Shown piece after piece: positions 6,864-15,825 of a stretch of DNA of 43,530 nucleotides. The first letter of the stretch is position 1; each line of letters opens with the position of its first letter. The notes beneath the pieces were generated by a model. That model ran no database searches and was not told the origin of the DNA. It was given only the letters and a program-made list of their open reading frames with translations. Source of the stretch: an uncultured Methanobrevibacter sp. (GTDB lineage Archaea > Methanobacteriota > Methanobacteria > Methanobacteriales > Methanobacteriaceae); the NCBI RefSeq assembly GCF_902788255.1, contig NZ_CADAJR010000031.1:1-43530 (forward strand), written 5' to 3'. The position numbers and the translations under genes were made by a program.

Positions 6864-8114
6864 ATGAGGAATATTGTAGTTGTTGAAGTTGCTTCAACAG
6901 GGGTAAATTTTATTCAGGATATAATCAACAGGAATTATAATCCTGTTGTATTGCGATTGAATGTAGATGAAGTTACTGAAGAGAACAAGGAATATAACCG
7001 AATGGTTGATGAGTATGCCAATTCCATCGATGCTGATTTTGAGACAATATATGAAAAGGATTCCTATGAGGAAACTCTTGAGATGGTTAGGGGATATGAC
7101 CCGTTGCTAGTGATTCCGGCTTCAGAAAAGGGAGTTATTTTAGCCACACGATTGGCGGATGACTTGAATTTGTTGGGTAATCCCTACAAAAACATTGACT
7201 ATTTGACTTTGAAGGACAAGATGCAGGAAAAAATTGCAGAAAGTGGCCTTAGACATATAAAGGGTCAGGTCATAACTTCAGTTGAACAGGCCATTGAATA
7301 CTATGACAGTGAAGGTCTGGAGGAAGTTGTTGTCAAACCGGTCTACAGTTCAGGTTCAGTGGGTATGAGGATTTGTTTAAATCGGCAGGAGTTGATTGAG
7401 CATTTAACTGAACAGTTTAAAAGAGTAAACCTCTATGGTGATGAACTGAAAGAATTTGTCGTCCAGGAGCGTATTAAGGGCGATGAATATATTGTGAATA
7501 CCGTTTCCTGTAATGGAGTGCATCGCGTAACCACCATTTGGAAATATCATAATGTTTCTTCTTCTGATGGTACCTATATCTATGATTATATGGAAACCAT
7601 TAATGATCTGGGTCTTGGAGAGGCAGATATTGTTGAATATGCATATAATGTGGCTGATGCATTGGGAATCCAATATGGTTCCGTTCATGAAGAGTTTATG
7701 GTTGACGATAATGGGCCGGTTTTGATTGAAGTCAACTGTCGTCCTATGGGCGGTAACATGCCAATAAAGTTTTTAGACTTGATTTCAGGTCAGCATGAAA
7801 CCGACAGTATCCTTGATTCATATTTAAATCCTGAAAATTTTGAATTTGAATGCAGAAGAGGATACAAACTCTACGAACATGGTGCAATTAAATTTTTCAT
7901 CGTTCCAAGAGAAATTGCTGCTAGATCATCTCCAATTGCAAAAATTTCAAATAATATGAAAAGCCATTTCAAAACCACTGAAATAAGTTTTGACACAATA
8001 AAAAGATTTGTCAAAACACAGGATTTAGAAACCATTGGGGGAACAGTATATCTGTGTCACACTGACGGGTATGCTGTTTTAAAGGAAAATATTCATAATT
8101 TAATTTTAATATAA
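6864..8114 (+). CDS. ATP-grasp family carboxylate-amine ligase, substrate unknown
   Basis: 416 residues from the ATG at 6864; a TTG three codons earlier is possible but less likely. It has the ATP-grasp layout. There is an N-terminal pre-ATP-grasp fold (NIVVVEVASTGVNFIQDI). The ATP-binding part contains LKDKMQEKI and EEVVVKPVYSSGSVGM, whose lysine and Gly/Ser loop contact ATP. Then come FVVQERIKGDEYIVNTVS and the metal-binding end VLIEVNCRPMGGNMP (E and N ligands). It resembles the peptide/L-amino-acid ligase group (BacD-like) more than PurK or carbamoyl-phosphate synthetase. Such enzymes join a carboxylate to an amine through an acyl-phosphate. It is monocistronic. The shared upstream palindrome could link it to the gamma-glutamyl operon at 22141, which is inference. 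Confidence 0.75.
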   Translation: MRNIVVVEVASTGVNFIQDIINRNYNPVVLRLNVDEVTEENKEYNRMVDEYANSIDADFETIYEKDSYEETLEMVRGYDPLLVIPASEKGVILATRLADDLNLLGNPYKNIDYLTLKDKMQEKIAESGLRHIKGQVITSVEQAIEYYDSEGLEEVVVKPVYSSGSVGMRICLNRQELIEHLTEQFKRVNLYGDELKEFVVQERIKGDEYIVNTVSCNGVHRVTTIWKYHNVSSSDGTYIYDYMETINDLGLGEADIVEYAYNVADALGIQYGSVHEEFMVDDNGPVLIEVNCRPMGGNMPIKFLDLISGQHETDSILDSYLNPENFEFECRRGYKLYEHGAIKFFIVPREIAARSSPIAKISNNMKSHFKTTEISFDTIKRFVKTQDLETIGGTVYLCHTDGYAVLKENIHNLILI

Positions 8115-8280
8115 TCCCGATGTTTTACTGATTCTTACATAGTCTATGGGAATATGAAGTTTGATTTAAAAATCGAAATAACTAATCTAAAGCCTATTTT
8201 TTACAAAATGGTTATATAATAAATTAAATAAAGTTAATAACAATATAAACATATTTTCTAATTATTTGTGGGTAATTAAA
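8115..8280 (+). promoter_or_regulatory. Presumed promoter region of the hsdRMS operon
   Basis: AT-rich spacer with a TATA-like GGTTATATAATAAATT near 8209-8224, about 57 bases before the hsdR start. GTGGGTAA just before the ATG is a weak ribosome site. Confidence 0.35.
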
Positions 8281-11004
8281 ATGTCAACTCAAAGTGAAGC
8301 GGTTTTAGAAGATAATTTAATTAAAAGATTGTCAAATAGTGGATATGAGAGAATCAAAATTAGAAATGAAGAGGAATTAATTGCTAATTTTAAGGTTCAA
8401 TTAGAACGATTAAACAAATGTGAATTGACAGATGAAGAATTTAAAAAAGTTTTATTGTTTTTGGACCAGGGTTCTATATTTGATAAGGCAAAAAAATTAA
8501 GGGATCATTTTTTTATTGACAGGAAAGATAATCCTTTTTATATCAAATTTTTAAACCAAAAGGATTGGTGTAAAAACATCTTCCAAATTTCAAATCAAAT
8601 AACTATGAAAGGCAAACATAAAAACAGGTATGATGTTACGTTATTAATTAATGGTTTACCTTTGGTTCAAATAGAACTTAAAAGACGTGGAATGCCATTA
8701 AAAGAGGCATTTGACCAAATTACTCGCTACACTTTACATTCCTACAAAGGTCTTTTCAATTACATTCAGATATTCGTTGTAAGTAATGGTGTTAACACCA
8801 AATATTTCGCTAATGGACTTAAAAAAGACTTGCAATATGAATTCACATTCTTTTGGAAGGATGAGGAAAATAACAATATCCATTCACTTGATGAGTTTGC
8901 AGATACCTTTTTGGAAAAATGTAATATTGCAAAGATGATTTCTAAATATATGGTTTTAAATGAGTCATCAAAAACACTAATGGTTTTAAGAGCTTATCAG
9001 AAATATGCTGTTGAAGCGGTCCTTCACCAGGCATTGGAAATTAAACAAAATGGTTATGTCTGGCATACAACAGGTTCTGGTAAAACTTTGACTTCTTATA
9101 AAGTTAGTCAATTGCTTGCAGAAGATGAATCAATATATAAAGTAATATTTGTTGTTGATAGGCGTGATCTGGACCTTCAAACAAATAAGGAATTCAATAG
9201 TTTCTGTGATGGATGTGTGAACACAACAAAACATACAGGAGTATTAATCAAAAACCTAACAACTGATGGAAAAGGTAAATTGATAACTACCACTATTCAA
9301 AAGTTATCTAAGGCTGTTAAAACTGCAGGGGATAAGGCTAAACTTCAAAGAATTAAGGATAAAAATATTATATTGATTTTTGATGAGTGTCACAGGAGTC
9401 AATTTGGTGAAATGCACAAATCAATCACAGATTTCTTTACTAATGCATTATCCTTTGGTTTTACTGGAACACCAATTTTTGCAGCAAATTCTGACGGTAC
9501 AAGAACTACAAAAGATATATTTGGTAAAAAACTCCATGAATATGTGATTAAGGATGCAATTGCTGATAATAATGTTTTGGGTTTTTCAGTTGATTACTTT
9601 GGTGGAGCGAAATTAAAGGAAATTCCGGATAAAGAAGTTTCAAAAATTGATACTAAGGAATTTTTGGAATCTGATAAACGTTTAAATCAGATTGTAGATC
9701 ATGTTATTGAAAGTTATGATAGAAAAACTCGCAATAGGGAATTTAATGCAATGTTTACAGTTTCGCGAGGTGGAGTAATTCATAAATATTATGATTTATT
9801 TAAGAAAAAAGACCATGATTTAAAAATTGTAACAATATTTACTTTTAAGGCTAATGAGGATTTAAGTGAAAGTGAGCATTCCCAAGATTTATTGGATAAG
9901 TATATGCAAGATTATAATGAAATGTTTGAAACCAATTTCACAAGTGATGATTTTAAGCTGTATCATGCAGATGTTTCTAAGAGAATGAAAAATCGTGAAA
10001 TTGATTTATTACTTGTAGTGGATATGTTTTTAACAGGTTTTGACAGTAAACTGCTTAACACATTATATGTGGATAAGAATCTGCAATATCATGGTTTGCT
10101 TCAGGCATTTTCAAGAACTAATCGTATATATAACAAGCGAAAATCACAGGGAAATATTATTTGCTTTACTAATTTAAAAGAAAATGTCGATAATGCTATT
10201 GCACTGTTTTCAGATCCTAATGCACTTGATGAAATTATCATGCCTCCGTATGAAACATTTGTTAAATGGTTCAACCAGGATTTGGAAAGATTGTTTAAAT
10301 TAGTTAAAACAGCTAGTGATGCATTAGAACTTCAGAGTGAAAAAGATAAAGAAAGTTTTGTTTTAATTTTCAGAGATTTGATACGTAATAAAAATAAATT
10401 GGATATCTTCACTGAATTTGATTGGAAAGATGTTAAAATTGAAGAGCAGGAATTCAATGATTTTAGAAGTGTCTATTTAGATATTTATGCTGAAATTAAA
10501 ACTCCTGGTGGTGAGACTGAATCTATTTTAAAAGATATAGATTTTGAGCTGGAATTGCTTAGAAATGATCAAATCAATGTTGATTATATTTTAAACCTTC
10601 TAGCCGATTTAGATAAAAATAGTAGTAGTTTTGAACATGATAAACAGCGTATTATTAGCATAATGAAAGAACATGAGAATTTACGCAGTAAAATTGATTT
10701 GATTGAGAAATTCATCAATGAACGACTTGGCAATATAGATACGAAAATTACTAATGTTAGTGAAGAGTTTGACAAGTTCATGCGCCATGAGAGGAAAGAG
10801 GCTATGTGTGAAATTGTTGATAAGGAACATTTAAATGAAGATAAAGCTCGTAAAGTCTTTGAAATATTTGAATTTTCTGGAAAAATTGATGATGATTTAC
10901 TTAAACAATCATTTATTGATAAATTAAAATTCAAAGAACGTAAAAAGAAAGTTAATACTATAAAAATTGAAATCATTGATTTATTTAAAAAATTTGATTA
11001 TTAA
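8281..11004 (+). CDS. hsdR: Type I restriction enzyme R subunit (HsdR)
   Basis: 907 residues from the ATG at 8281; an in-frame TTG at 8266 is less likely. The N-terminal HSDR_N nuclease domain shows the PD-(D/E)XK signature: YDVTLLINGLPLVQIELKRR, with the catalytic Asp and E-L-K near 115-135. The SF2 motor follows: Walker A TTGSGKT around 265, DECHRSQFGEMHK around 368, GFTGTP, and the late motif DMFLTGFDSK with QAFSRTNR. The subunit translocates DNA and cuts unmethylated DNA as part of an R2M2S complex. The C-terminal coiled region (about 720-900) would contact MS. It begins the hsdR-hsdM-hsdS operon; hsdM starts 30 bases after the stop. DNA here is more AT-rich than the flanking housekeeping genes, consistent with transfer. 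Confidence 0.97.
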   Translation: MSTQSEAVLEDNLIKRLSNSGYERIKIRNEEELIANFKVQLERLNKCELTDEEFKKVLLFLDQGSIFDKAKKLRDHFFIDRKDNPFYIKFLNQKDWCKNIFQISNQITMKGKHKNRYDVTLLINGLPLVQIELKRRGMPLKEAFDQITRYTLHSYKGLFNYIQIFVVSNGVNTKYFANGLKKDLQYEFTFFWKDEENNNIHSLDEFADTFLEKCNIAKMISKYMVLNESSKTLMVLRAYQKYAVEAVLHQALEIKQNGYVWHTTGSGKTLTSYKVSQLLAEDESIYKVIFVVDRRDLDLQTNKEFNSFCDGCVNTTKHTGVLIKNLTTDGKGKLITTTIQKLSKAVKTAGDKAKLQRIKDKNIILIFDECHRSQFGEMHKSITDFFTNALSFGFTGTPIFAANSDGTRTTKDIFGKKLHEYVIKDAIADNNVLGFSVDYFGGAKLKEIPDKEVSKIDTKEFLESDKRLNQIVDHVIESYDRKTRNREFNAMFTVSRGGVIHKYYDLFKKKDHDLKIVTIFTFKANEDLSESEHSQDLLDKYMQDYNEMFETNFTSDDFKLYHADVSKRMKNREIDLLLVVDMFLTGFDSKLLNTLYVDKNLQYHGLLQAFSRTNRIYNKRKSQGNIICFTNLKENVDNAIALFSDPNALDEIIMPPYETFVKWFNQDLERLFKLVKTASDALELQSEKDKESFVLIFRDLIRNKNKLDIFTEFDWKDVKIEEQEFNDFRSVYLDIYAEIKTPGGETESILKDIDFELELLRNDQINVDYILNLLADLDKNSSSFEHDKQRIISIMKEHENLRSKIDLIEKFINERLGNIDTKITNVSEEFDKFMRHERKEAMCEIVDKEHLNEDKARKVFEIFEFSGKIDDDLLKQSFIDKLKFKERKKKVNTIKIEIIDLFKKFDY

Positions 11005-11034
11005 TTGTTGACTATATGGTTTGGAGGTAAAGAC

Positions 11035-12579
11035 ATGTCAAATTATCAAAACAGTTTAGAAAGCAAACTCTGGGCAATAGCAGATGAGTTAAGAGGAAAC
11101 ATGGATGCAAATGAATTTAAAAATTATATTCTTGGATTTATTTTCTACAGGTACTTATCTGAAAAACTGGAAATGCACATGAATGAAGAATTAAAAGAAG
11201 ATGAATTAACATTTGCAGAAGCTTGGAAAAAAGATGATTATAAAGCAGATTTGGAAGAAGAGGGAATTTCATCATTAGGATATTTCATTGAACCTCAATA
11301 TTTATTTAGTAATATCATAGAAAATGCTAAAATTGATAAATTCATACTGGAAGATTTGATGAAATCTCTAAATTATATCAGTAACTCTTCAATGGGTGCT
11401 GACAGTCAAGATGACTTCAGCAATCTATTTGAAGATGTTGACTTGAATTCTTCAAAACTTGGAAGAAGTGATGATGATAAAAACAAACTGATTTCAAAAA
11501 TCCTTTTAAACTTAAATGACATTGACTTTAAACTTGATGATGATGAATCAGATATTTTAGGAGATGCTTATGAATACTTAATAAGTCAGTTTGCATCTAG
11601 TGCCGGTAAAAAAGCTGGAGAATTCTATACTCCTCAGGAAGTATCAAAAATCCTTGCTAAAATTGTCACATTGGGAAAAAATAAGCTTAAAAACGTTTAT
11701 GATCCAACATGTGGATCAGGTTCGTTACTTCTTCGAGTTTCAAAAGAAGCTCAAATTGGTGATTTCTATGGTCAGGAGTTAAATCAGACTACTTATAACC
11801 TTGCAAGAATGAATATGATTCTTCATGGGGTAAAATATGCTGATTTTGATATAAAACAGGGTGATTCATTAGAATATCCTCAACATATTGACACTAAATT
11901 TGAGGCTATTGTAGCCAATCCTCCATTTTCTGCAAAATGGTCTTCAGATAAATCATTTTTGGATGATGAAAGATTTTCCGCTTATGGTAAACTAGCACCA
12001 AAATCAAAGGCAGATTATGCATTTGTACAACACATGATTTATCACTTGGATGAAAATGGAACAATGGGAATCGTATTGCCTCATGGAGTATTATTCAGGG
12101 GAGCAGCAGAAGGAGTAATACGTAAATACTTGATTGATGAGAAAAACTACCTTGATGCTGTTATTGGACTTCCAGCAAATATATTCTATGGAACCAGTAT
12201 ACCTACTGTAATATTGGTATTTAAAAAATGTCGTGAAGACGATGCGGATATACTTTTCATTGATGCGAGCAAAGACTTTGAAAAAGTTAAAAATCAGAAC
12301 AAACTAAGATCTCAAGATATTGAAAAAATTGTTGATACCTATGCAAAACGTGAAGAAATAGAGAAATATTCACATAAAGCCAGTTTGGAAGAGATTGAGG
12401 AAAATGATTATAATTTGAATATTCCAAGATATGTGGATACTTTTGAAGAAGAGGAAGCAATTGATTTGAATGAAGTTGTTTCAGAACTTAAAAAAATCAA
12501 TGAAGAAATGAAAGAAGTTGATGCTGAAATTAAAAAGTATTGTGATGAATTAGGCATTCAAGCTCCAATATTTGACTGA
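11035..12579 (+). CDS. hsdM: Type I DNA methyltransferase M subunit (HsdM)
   Basis: 514 residues starting at the ATG at 11035, which has the ribosome site GGAGGTAAAGAC. The N-terminal HsdM_N helical domain (ESKLWAIADELRGNMDANEFKNYILGFIFYR) leads into an N6-adenine methyltransferase. The SAM-binding motif I DPTCGSGSLLL is near 223-233, and the catalytic motif IV NPPF near 294. The preceding KKAGEFYTPQEV block is characteristic of HsdM. Two M and one S subunit form the methylase that adds N6-methyladenine at a bipartite site. The interval to hsdS is 9 bases, so the genes are in one operon. The C-terminus is a charged coiled coil, the usual contact with HsdS. Confidence 0.97.
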   Translation: MSNYQNSLESKLWAIADELRGNMDANEFKNYILGFIFYRYLSEKLEMHMNEELKEDELTFAEAWKKDDYKADLEEEGISSLGYFIEPQYLFSNIIENAKIDKFILEDLMKSLNYISNSSMGADSQDDFSNLFEDVDLNSSKLGRSDDDKNKLISKILLNLNDIDFKLDDDESDILGDAYEYLISQFASSAGKKAGEFYTPQEVSKILAKIVTLGKNKLKNVYDPTCGSGSLLLRVSKEAQIGDFYGQELNQTTYNLARMNMILHGVKYADFDIKQGDSLEYPQHIDTKFEAIVANPPFSAKWSSDKSFLDDERFSAYGKLAPKSKADYAFVQHMIYHLDENGTMGIVLPHGVLFRGAAEGVIRKYLIDEKNYLDAVIGLPANIFYGTSIPTVILVFKKCREDDADILFIDASKDFEKVKNQNKLRSQDIEKIVDTYAKREEIEKYSHKASLEEIEENDYNLNIPRYVDTFEEEEAIDLNEVVSELKKINEEMKEVDAEIKKYCDELGIQAPIFD

Positions 12580-12588
12580 GTTGGTATT

Positions 12589-13821
12589 ATGGTTGAAGAA
12601 AAAATGGTACCTAAACTACGATTTGGTGGATTTGATGATAATTTTATAAGTGCTAGATTAAGTGATGTTTGTGAGGTTAAAGGCAGAATTGGATTTAGAG
12701 GATATGCAAAATCAGATTTAGTTGGAGAAAATGAAGGTGCTTTAACATTAGGTGGAAAACACATTGATTCTAATGATAAATTAAATTTAAATGATCCTGA
12801 TTATTTATCTTGGGAAAAATATGAGGAATCACCAGAAATTAAAGTCCATACTGGAGATATTATTCTAGCTCAACGAGGCACATTAGGACAATCTGCTTTA
12901 ATCGATAAAGAAATTGGTAAAGCTACAATAAATCCTAGTATGGTTTTATTAAAGGATTTTAAGATAAATAATGTTTTTTTACATTATTTACTAACTACTT
13001 CAAAACTTAAAAAAGAAGTGATTAGAAAATCTTCTAGCACTGCTGTTCCAATGATTAGTCAAGCTGAAATAAAAAAACTGAAAATTTATTACCCTAATCA
13101 AACTGAACAAGAAAAAATTGCTAATTTCTTCAGAATAATTGATAAAAAAATTAGATTGTTGGAAAATAAACTTAAATTCTATCAAAATTTCAAAAAGTAT
13201 TTGATGCAACAAATTTTCACACAGAAATTAAGATTTGATTTTGATGAGGAATGGGAAATAGTCCGATTAAAAGATATTGTTGAAAGAGTAACAAGAAAAA
13301 ACACTAAGTTAGAATCAAATTTAGCATTAACAATCTCCGCGGAACATGGTTTAATTGATCAAGAAAAATTTTTTAATAAAATAGTTGCTAGTAAAAGTTT
13401 AAAAAATTATTATTTAATCAAAAATGGTGAATTTGCATATAATAAAAGTTATTCAAATGGATATCCATTTGGTGCAATTAAACGATTAAATGATTATGAT
13501 ATGGGAGCATTATCTACATTATATATCTGTTTTAAACCAACTAACGTTGATAGTGATTTCTTACAAGAATATTTTGAAACAACAATGTGGTATAAAGAAA
13601 TATATTCAATTGCTGTAGAAGGTGCTAGAAATCATGGGTTATTAAATATTAATGTTCAAGATTTCTTTAATACGAAACACAAGATTCCTCAAAGTATTGA
13701 AGAACAACAAAAGATAGCAAATTTATTTAAAACAATTAATTTAAAAATTTTAAATAATAATACTGAATTAAATGAGGTTATAAAATTTAAAAAAGGTTTG
13801 CTCCAACAAATGTTTGTTTGA
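12589..13821 (+). CDS. hsdS: Type I specificity subunit (HsdS), expressed copy
   Basis: 410 residues, full length for HsdS, with two target-recognition domains (TRDs). TRD A spans about residues 8-180. A central helical conserved region follows, with KKYLMQQIFTQKLRF near 201-216. TRD B comes next and the terminal helix ends FKKGLLQQMFV. Each TRD reads one half of the bipartite target. The N-terminal tag MVEEKMVPK precedes the repeat LRFGGFDD, and this tag exists only at this copy. The DNA repeat coding for LRF-GFD (12615-12638) and the central repeat (13201-13236) recur in the silent cassettes downstream, in frame and partly inverted. The present TRD pair can therefore probably be exchanged by DNA inversion. 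Confidence 0.95.
   Translation: MVEEKMVPKLRFGGFDDNFISARLSDVCEVKGRIGFRGYAKSDLVGENEGALTLGGKHIDSNDKLNLNDPDYLSWEKYEESPEIKVHTGDIILAQRGTLGQSALIDKEIGKATINPSMVLLKDFKINNVFLHYLLTTSKLKKEVIRKSSSTAVPMISQAEIKKLKIYYPNQTEQEKIANFFRIIDKKIRLLENKLKFYQNFKKYLMQQIFTQKLRFDFDEEWEIVRLKDIVERVTRKNTKLESNLALTISAEHGLIDQEKFFNKIVASKSLKNYYLIKNGEFAYNKSYSNGYPFGAIKRLNDYDMGALSTLYICFKPTNVDSDFLQEYFETTMWYKEIYSIAVEGARNHGLLNINVQDFFNTKHKIPQSIEEQQKIANLFKTINLKILNNNTELNEVIKFKKGLLQQMFV
12615..12638 (+). repeat. Putative recombination site 1 (5' hsdS repeat), expressed copy
   Basis: 24-base repeat with core CTACGATTT followed by GG-GGATTTGATGA. It encodes LRFGGFDD just after the hsdS start. Near-identical copies lie at 13933-13956 (same strand) and 15741-15764 (opposite strand), all in the same reading frame. 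Confidence 0.75.
13201..13236 (+). repeat. Putative recombination site 2 (central hsdS repeat), expressed copy
   Basis: The central repeat, beginning TTGATGCAACAAATTTTC, encodes LMQQIFTQKLRF between the two TRDs. It recurs with few changes at 14513-14545 (same strand) and at 15082-15145 (opposite strand, duplicated). Confidence 0.75.
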
Positions 13822-13836
13822 ATGCTTAAATTTTTT

Positions 13837-13868
13837 AATTTAAATTATTTTTAATAATAATTTAAATT
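13837..13868 (+). terminator. AT-only hairpin after hsdS
   Basis: A 13-base arm AATTTAAATTATT (13837-13849) and its perfect complement (13856-13868) enclose a 6-base loop, followed by a T-rich run. It sits 16 bases after the hsdS stop and is a likely terminator for hsdRMS. Confidence 0.45.
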
Positions 13869-13932
13869 TATTATTTTTGTTTAATTAATTATTGTTTTTA
13901 TATTATTTTGTTTATTTGAGTCATATTTACCA

Positions 13933-13956
13933 ACTACGATTTAGTGGATTTGATGA
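13933..13956 (+). repeat. Putative recombination site 1, cassette C copy
   Basis: Same 24-base unit as at 12615 with one base changed (GGTGG to AGTGG within the core). Direct orientation relative to the expressed gene, so exchange with 12615 would delete rather than invert. Confidence 0.7.
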
Positions 13957-14512
13957 AGAATGGAAATCGCATCAATTAGGTGAAATTAGTGATGTTACAA
14001 AATTAGCTGGATTTGAATTCACAGAATATGTTAATTATTCTGATGAGGGCAATATTATTGCTTTAAGAGGATTAAACATTAAAAATAATAAATTAGACTT
14101 ATCTGATGTCAAATATATTGATAATAGTGATTTTACTAAATTAAACAGAAGTAAGTTATATATTGGTGATTTATTATTTACATATGTTGGAACCATTGGT
14201 GAAGTTGCATTAATCTCAGAAAATGATAAATATTATTTAGCACCTAATGTATGTAGAATAAGATGTGATGAAGAGGTTAATCCTGATTTACTTAAATTTT
14301 ATTTTAATTCTATATTAATTAAAAAAGAAATACTAAAATATGTTACTAAAAGCTCCCAACCAGCTTTATCTATGGAAAATATTAGAAAATTCAAAATTAA
14401 ACTTCCATCTATTTCAGAACAAGAAAAAATTGCTAATTTTTTAATTACTATTGATAAAAAGATAGAATTATTGGAAAAGAAACACGATTCATATGTAAAC
14501 TTCAAAAAATAT

Positions 14513-14545
14513 TTGATGCAACAGATTTTCGCACAGAAATTAAGA
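14513..14545 (+). repeat. Putative recombination site 2, cassette C copy
   Basis: 33 bases beginning TTGATGCAACAGATTTTC, identical to the copies on the opposite strand at 15082-15114. It ends exactly where cassette C stops and the reversed cassette E begins. Confidence 0.7.
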
Positions 14546-14548
14546 ATT

Positions 14549-15114
14549 ATCTGCTTTGGCATATATTCAAACATTTGTTGGAGCAATCCTTTTTTAAATT
14601 CATTTGTTTCATCAAGTTGTTTTTGAGTACAGTTTATTTTTATATCAACATTAGAAAACATGTCAGATATTTTATTTTGTTCTTCTAAATTTGGTATAGG
14701 CAACTTTACATTTTTTATAATTGAAAAATGTCTTTTATACCCTTCAGGTTTGATATTAAAGTGTTCTAATGCATAAAATAAATATTTTGGAATAGTATTT
14801 ATTTTTGGTAATAAAAGTTTAACACCATCCGCTCCAACAATAAATGGTTTATCTCTAAATTTAACAAATGTTGTATGGTCTCCATATATAATAATAGGCA
14901 ACTCATGACATAATTTATTTTTATCATCAAAATAACCAGCAATTTCATCTTGGCCTTGATCAATAACCTCAAAATCACCATAATCATTTATTTCAGCACT
15001 TTTTATTTGATATCTTCTTGGAGAAACAGATTTAAAAATATCATTAACACTTAGATACTTCCATTCATCACTGAAGTTAAATCTTAATTTCTGTGCGAAA
15101 ATCTGTTGCATCAA
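14549..15114 (-). pseudogene. Silent hsdS cassette E (second-half TRD, inverted)
   Basis: Read on the minus strand, it begins in the central repeat (MQQIFAQKLRFNFSDEWKYLSVNDIF). It carries a complete second-half TRD (GDFEVIDQGQDEIAGYFDD ... IIIYGDHTTFVKF ... ADGVKLLLPK) and ends with the terminal hsdS helix EFKKGLLQQMFEYMPKQI. The frame then runs without a stop into the reversed end of cassette C until 14299, adding about 85 unrelated residues, so the original stop was lost at the junction. Its own start is missing. With cassette D it forms an hsdS-like unit in opposite orientation to the expressed gene. Confidence 0.82.
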
Positions 15115-15145
15115 TTAATTTCTGTGCGAAAATCTGTTGCATCAA
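15084..15145 (-). repeat. Exact 31-bp tandem duplication of recombination site 2
   Basis: Two adjacent identical 31-base units (15084-15114 and 15115-15145), each starting TTGATGCAACAGATTTTC on the minus strand. As 31 is not a multiple of three, the duplication breaks the frame between cassettes D and E: D ends in KLIDATDFRTEIKI and a stop. It lies exactly on the central hsdS repeat. Confidence 0.85.
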
Positions 15146-15740
15146 GTACTTCTTGAAATTCTGATAATCCTCATATTTATGTTCCAATAATTCAATTTTT
15201 TTATCAATAAATGAAAATAAATTTACAATATTCTGTTGTTCACTCTTAGAAGGAATATTAACACTTAATTTAGATAAATTATTCTTACTTATTCCCAACA
15301 CCGAAATTCCGTTTGCAATTCGTTTAATATTTGTTTTTAAATCATCTGTTAAAAATAGATAACCTTTAAAACCATTAATTGTTATATTTTTTTCATCACG
15401 AGCTAAAATTGTATGCAAACCGGCTAACACTTTTTCATCATTAATATCTTTAACTTCAATAGCTTTTCCAATATCAGCATAATCTTCTGAAGCATCAGCA
15501 ATAATTAAATCCCCATCTTGTAAATATTGACTATCTTTGTATTTAGACAAATCTATGTCATTGTTAATAAAAGGAATATCCTTATTATCATGAACAGATA
15601 ATATTGTTGGGAATTTAGTGTGAATATCGCCATAATGTATGTTTTTAACATTTCCCTGTTCATAATTCAATTTTTCTCTTGAAAATGAATTTGTAGAATA
15701 AAATGTTAAAATATCACCCAATTTAACCGATTTCCATTCA

Positions 15741-15764
15741 TCATCAAATCCGCTAAATCGTAGT
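15741..15764 (-). repeat. Putative recombination site 1, inverted copy (cassette D)
   Basis: Minus-strand copy of the 24-base unit with core CTACGATTTAGCGGATTT. It is inverted relative to 12615, and the roughly 3.1 kb between them would flip in an inversion. Confidence 0.75.
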
Positions 15765-15825
15765 ATTTGATGCTGTATATAATTTCAAAATTTATTAAAA
15801 AGATATTTGTATATGGTGATTTTTC

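Larger units (their letters stand above)
13933..14545 (+). pseudogene. Silent hsdS half-cassette C (one TRD, no start codon)
   Basis: An open frame begins at the repeat encoding LRFSGFDEEWKSHQLGEISDV. It carries one complete TRD (IIALRGLNIKNNKLDLSDV ... GDLLFTYVGTIGEVALI) and the proximal helix, and stops being hsdS-like at the central repeat KKYLMQQIFAQKLR. There is no credible start or ribosome site: upstream in-frame codons read as AT-rich intergenic DNA. Right after the central repeat, the sequence switches to the reversed end of the opposite-strand cassette. It differs from TRD A and TRD D in the recognition part but matches both at its ends. This is what a stored specificity module looks like, rather than a decayed gene. 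Confidence 0.85.
15077..15764 (-). pseudogene. Silent hsdS cassette D (first-half TRD, inverted, no start codon)
   Basis: On the minus strand the frame opens at the site-1 repeat, LRFSGFDDEWKSVKLGDILTFY. It contains a full first-half TRD (KNIHYGDIHTKFPTI ... DGDLIIADASEDYADIGKAIEV ... AGLHTILARDE) and the central helix YQNFKKYLMQQIFAQKL. It is frameshifted by the 31-base duplication and stops at 15077. No ATG and no ribosome site precede the repeat; an in-frame stop lies about 30 bases upstream. Inversion between 12615-12638 and 15741-15764 would place this TRD in frame behind the expressed start. Confidence 0.83.

Noticed and set aside
13892-13932. Possible start of cassette C upstream of the repeat
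   Set aside because: The codons are AT-rich spacer (FLYYFVYLSHIYQ), without ribosome site or similarity to the N-terminus of the expressed hsdS.
14299-14548. Extension of the minus-strand cassette E frame to a stop at 14299
   Set aside because: The residues after FEYMPKQI are the reverse complement of cassette C, so they are a junction by-product, not a domain.
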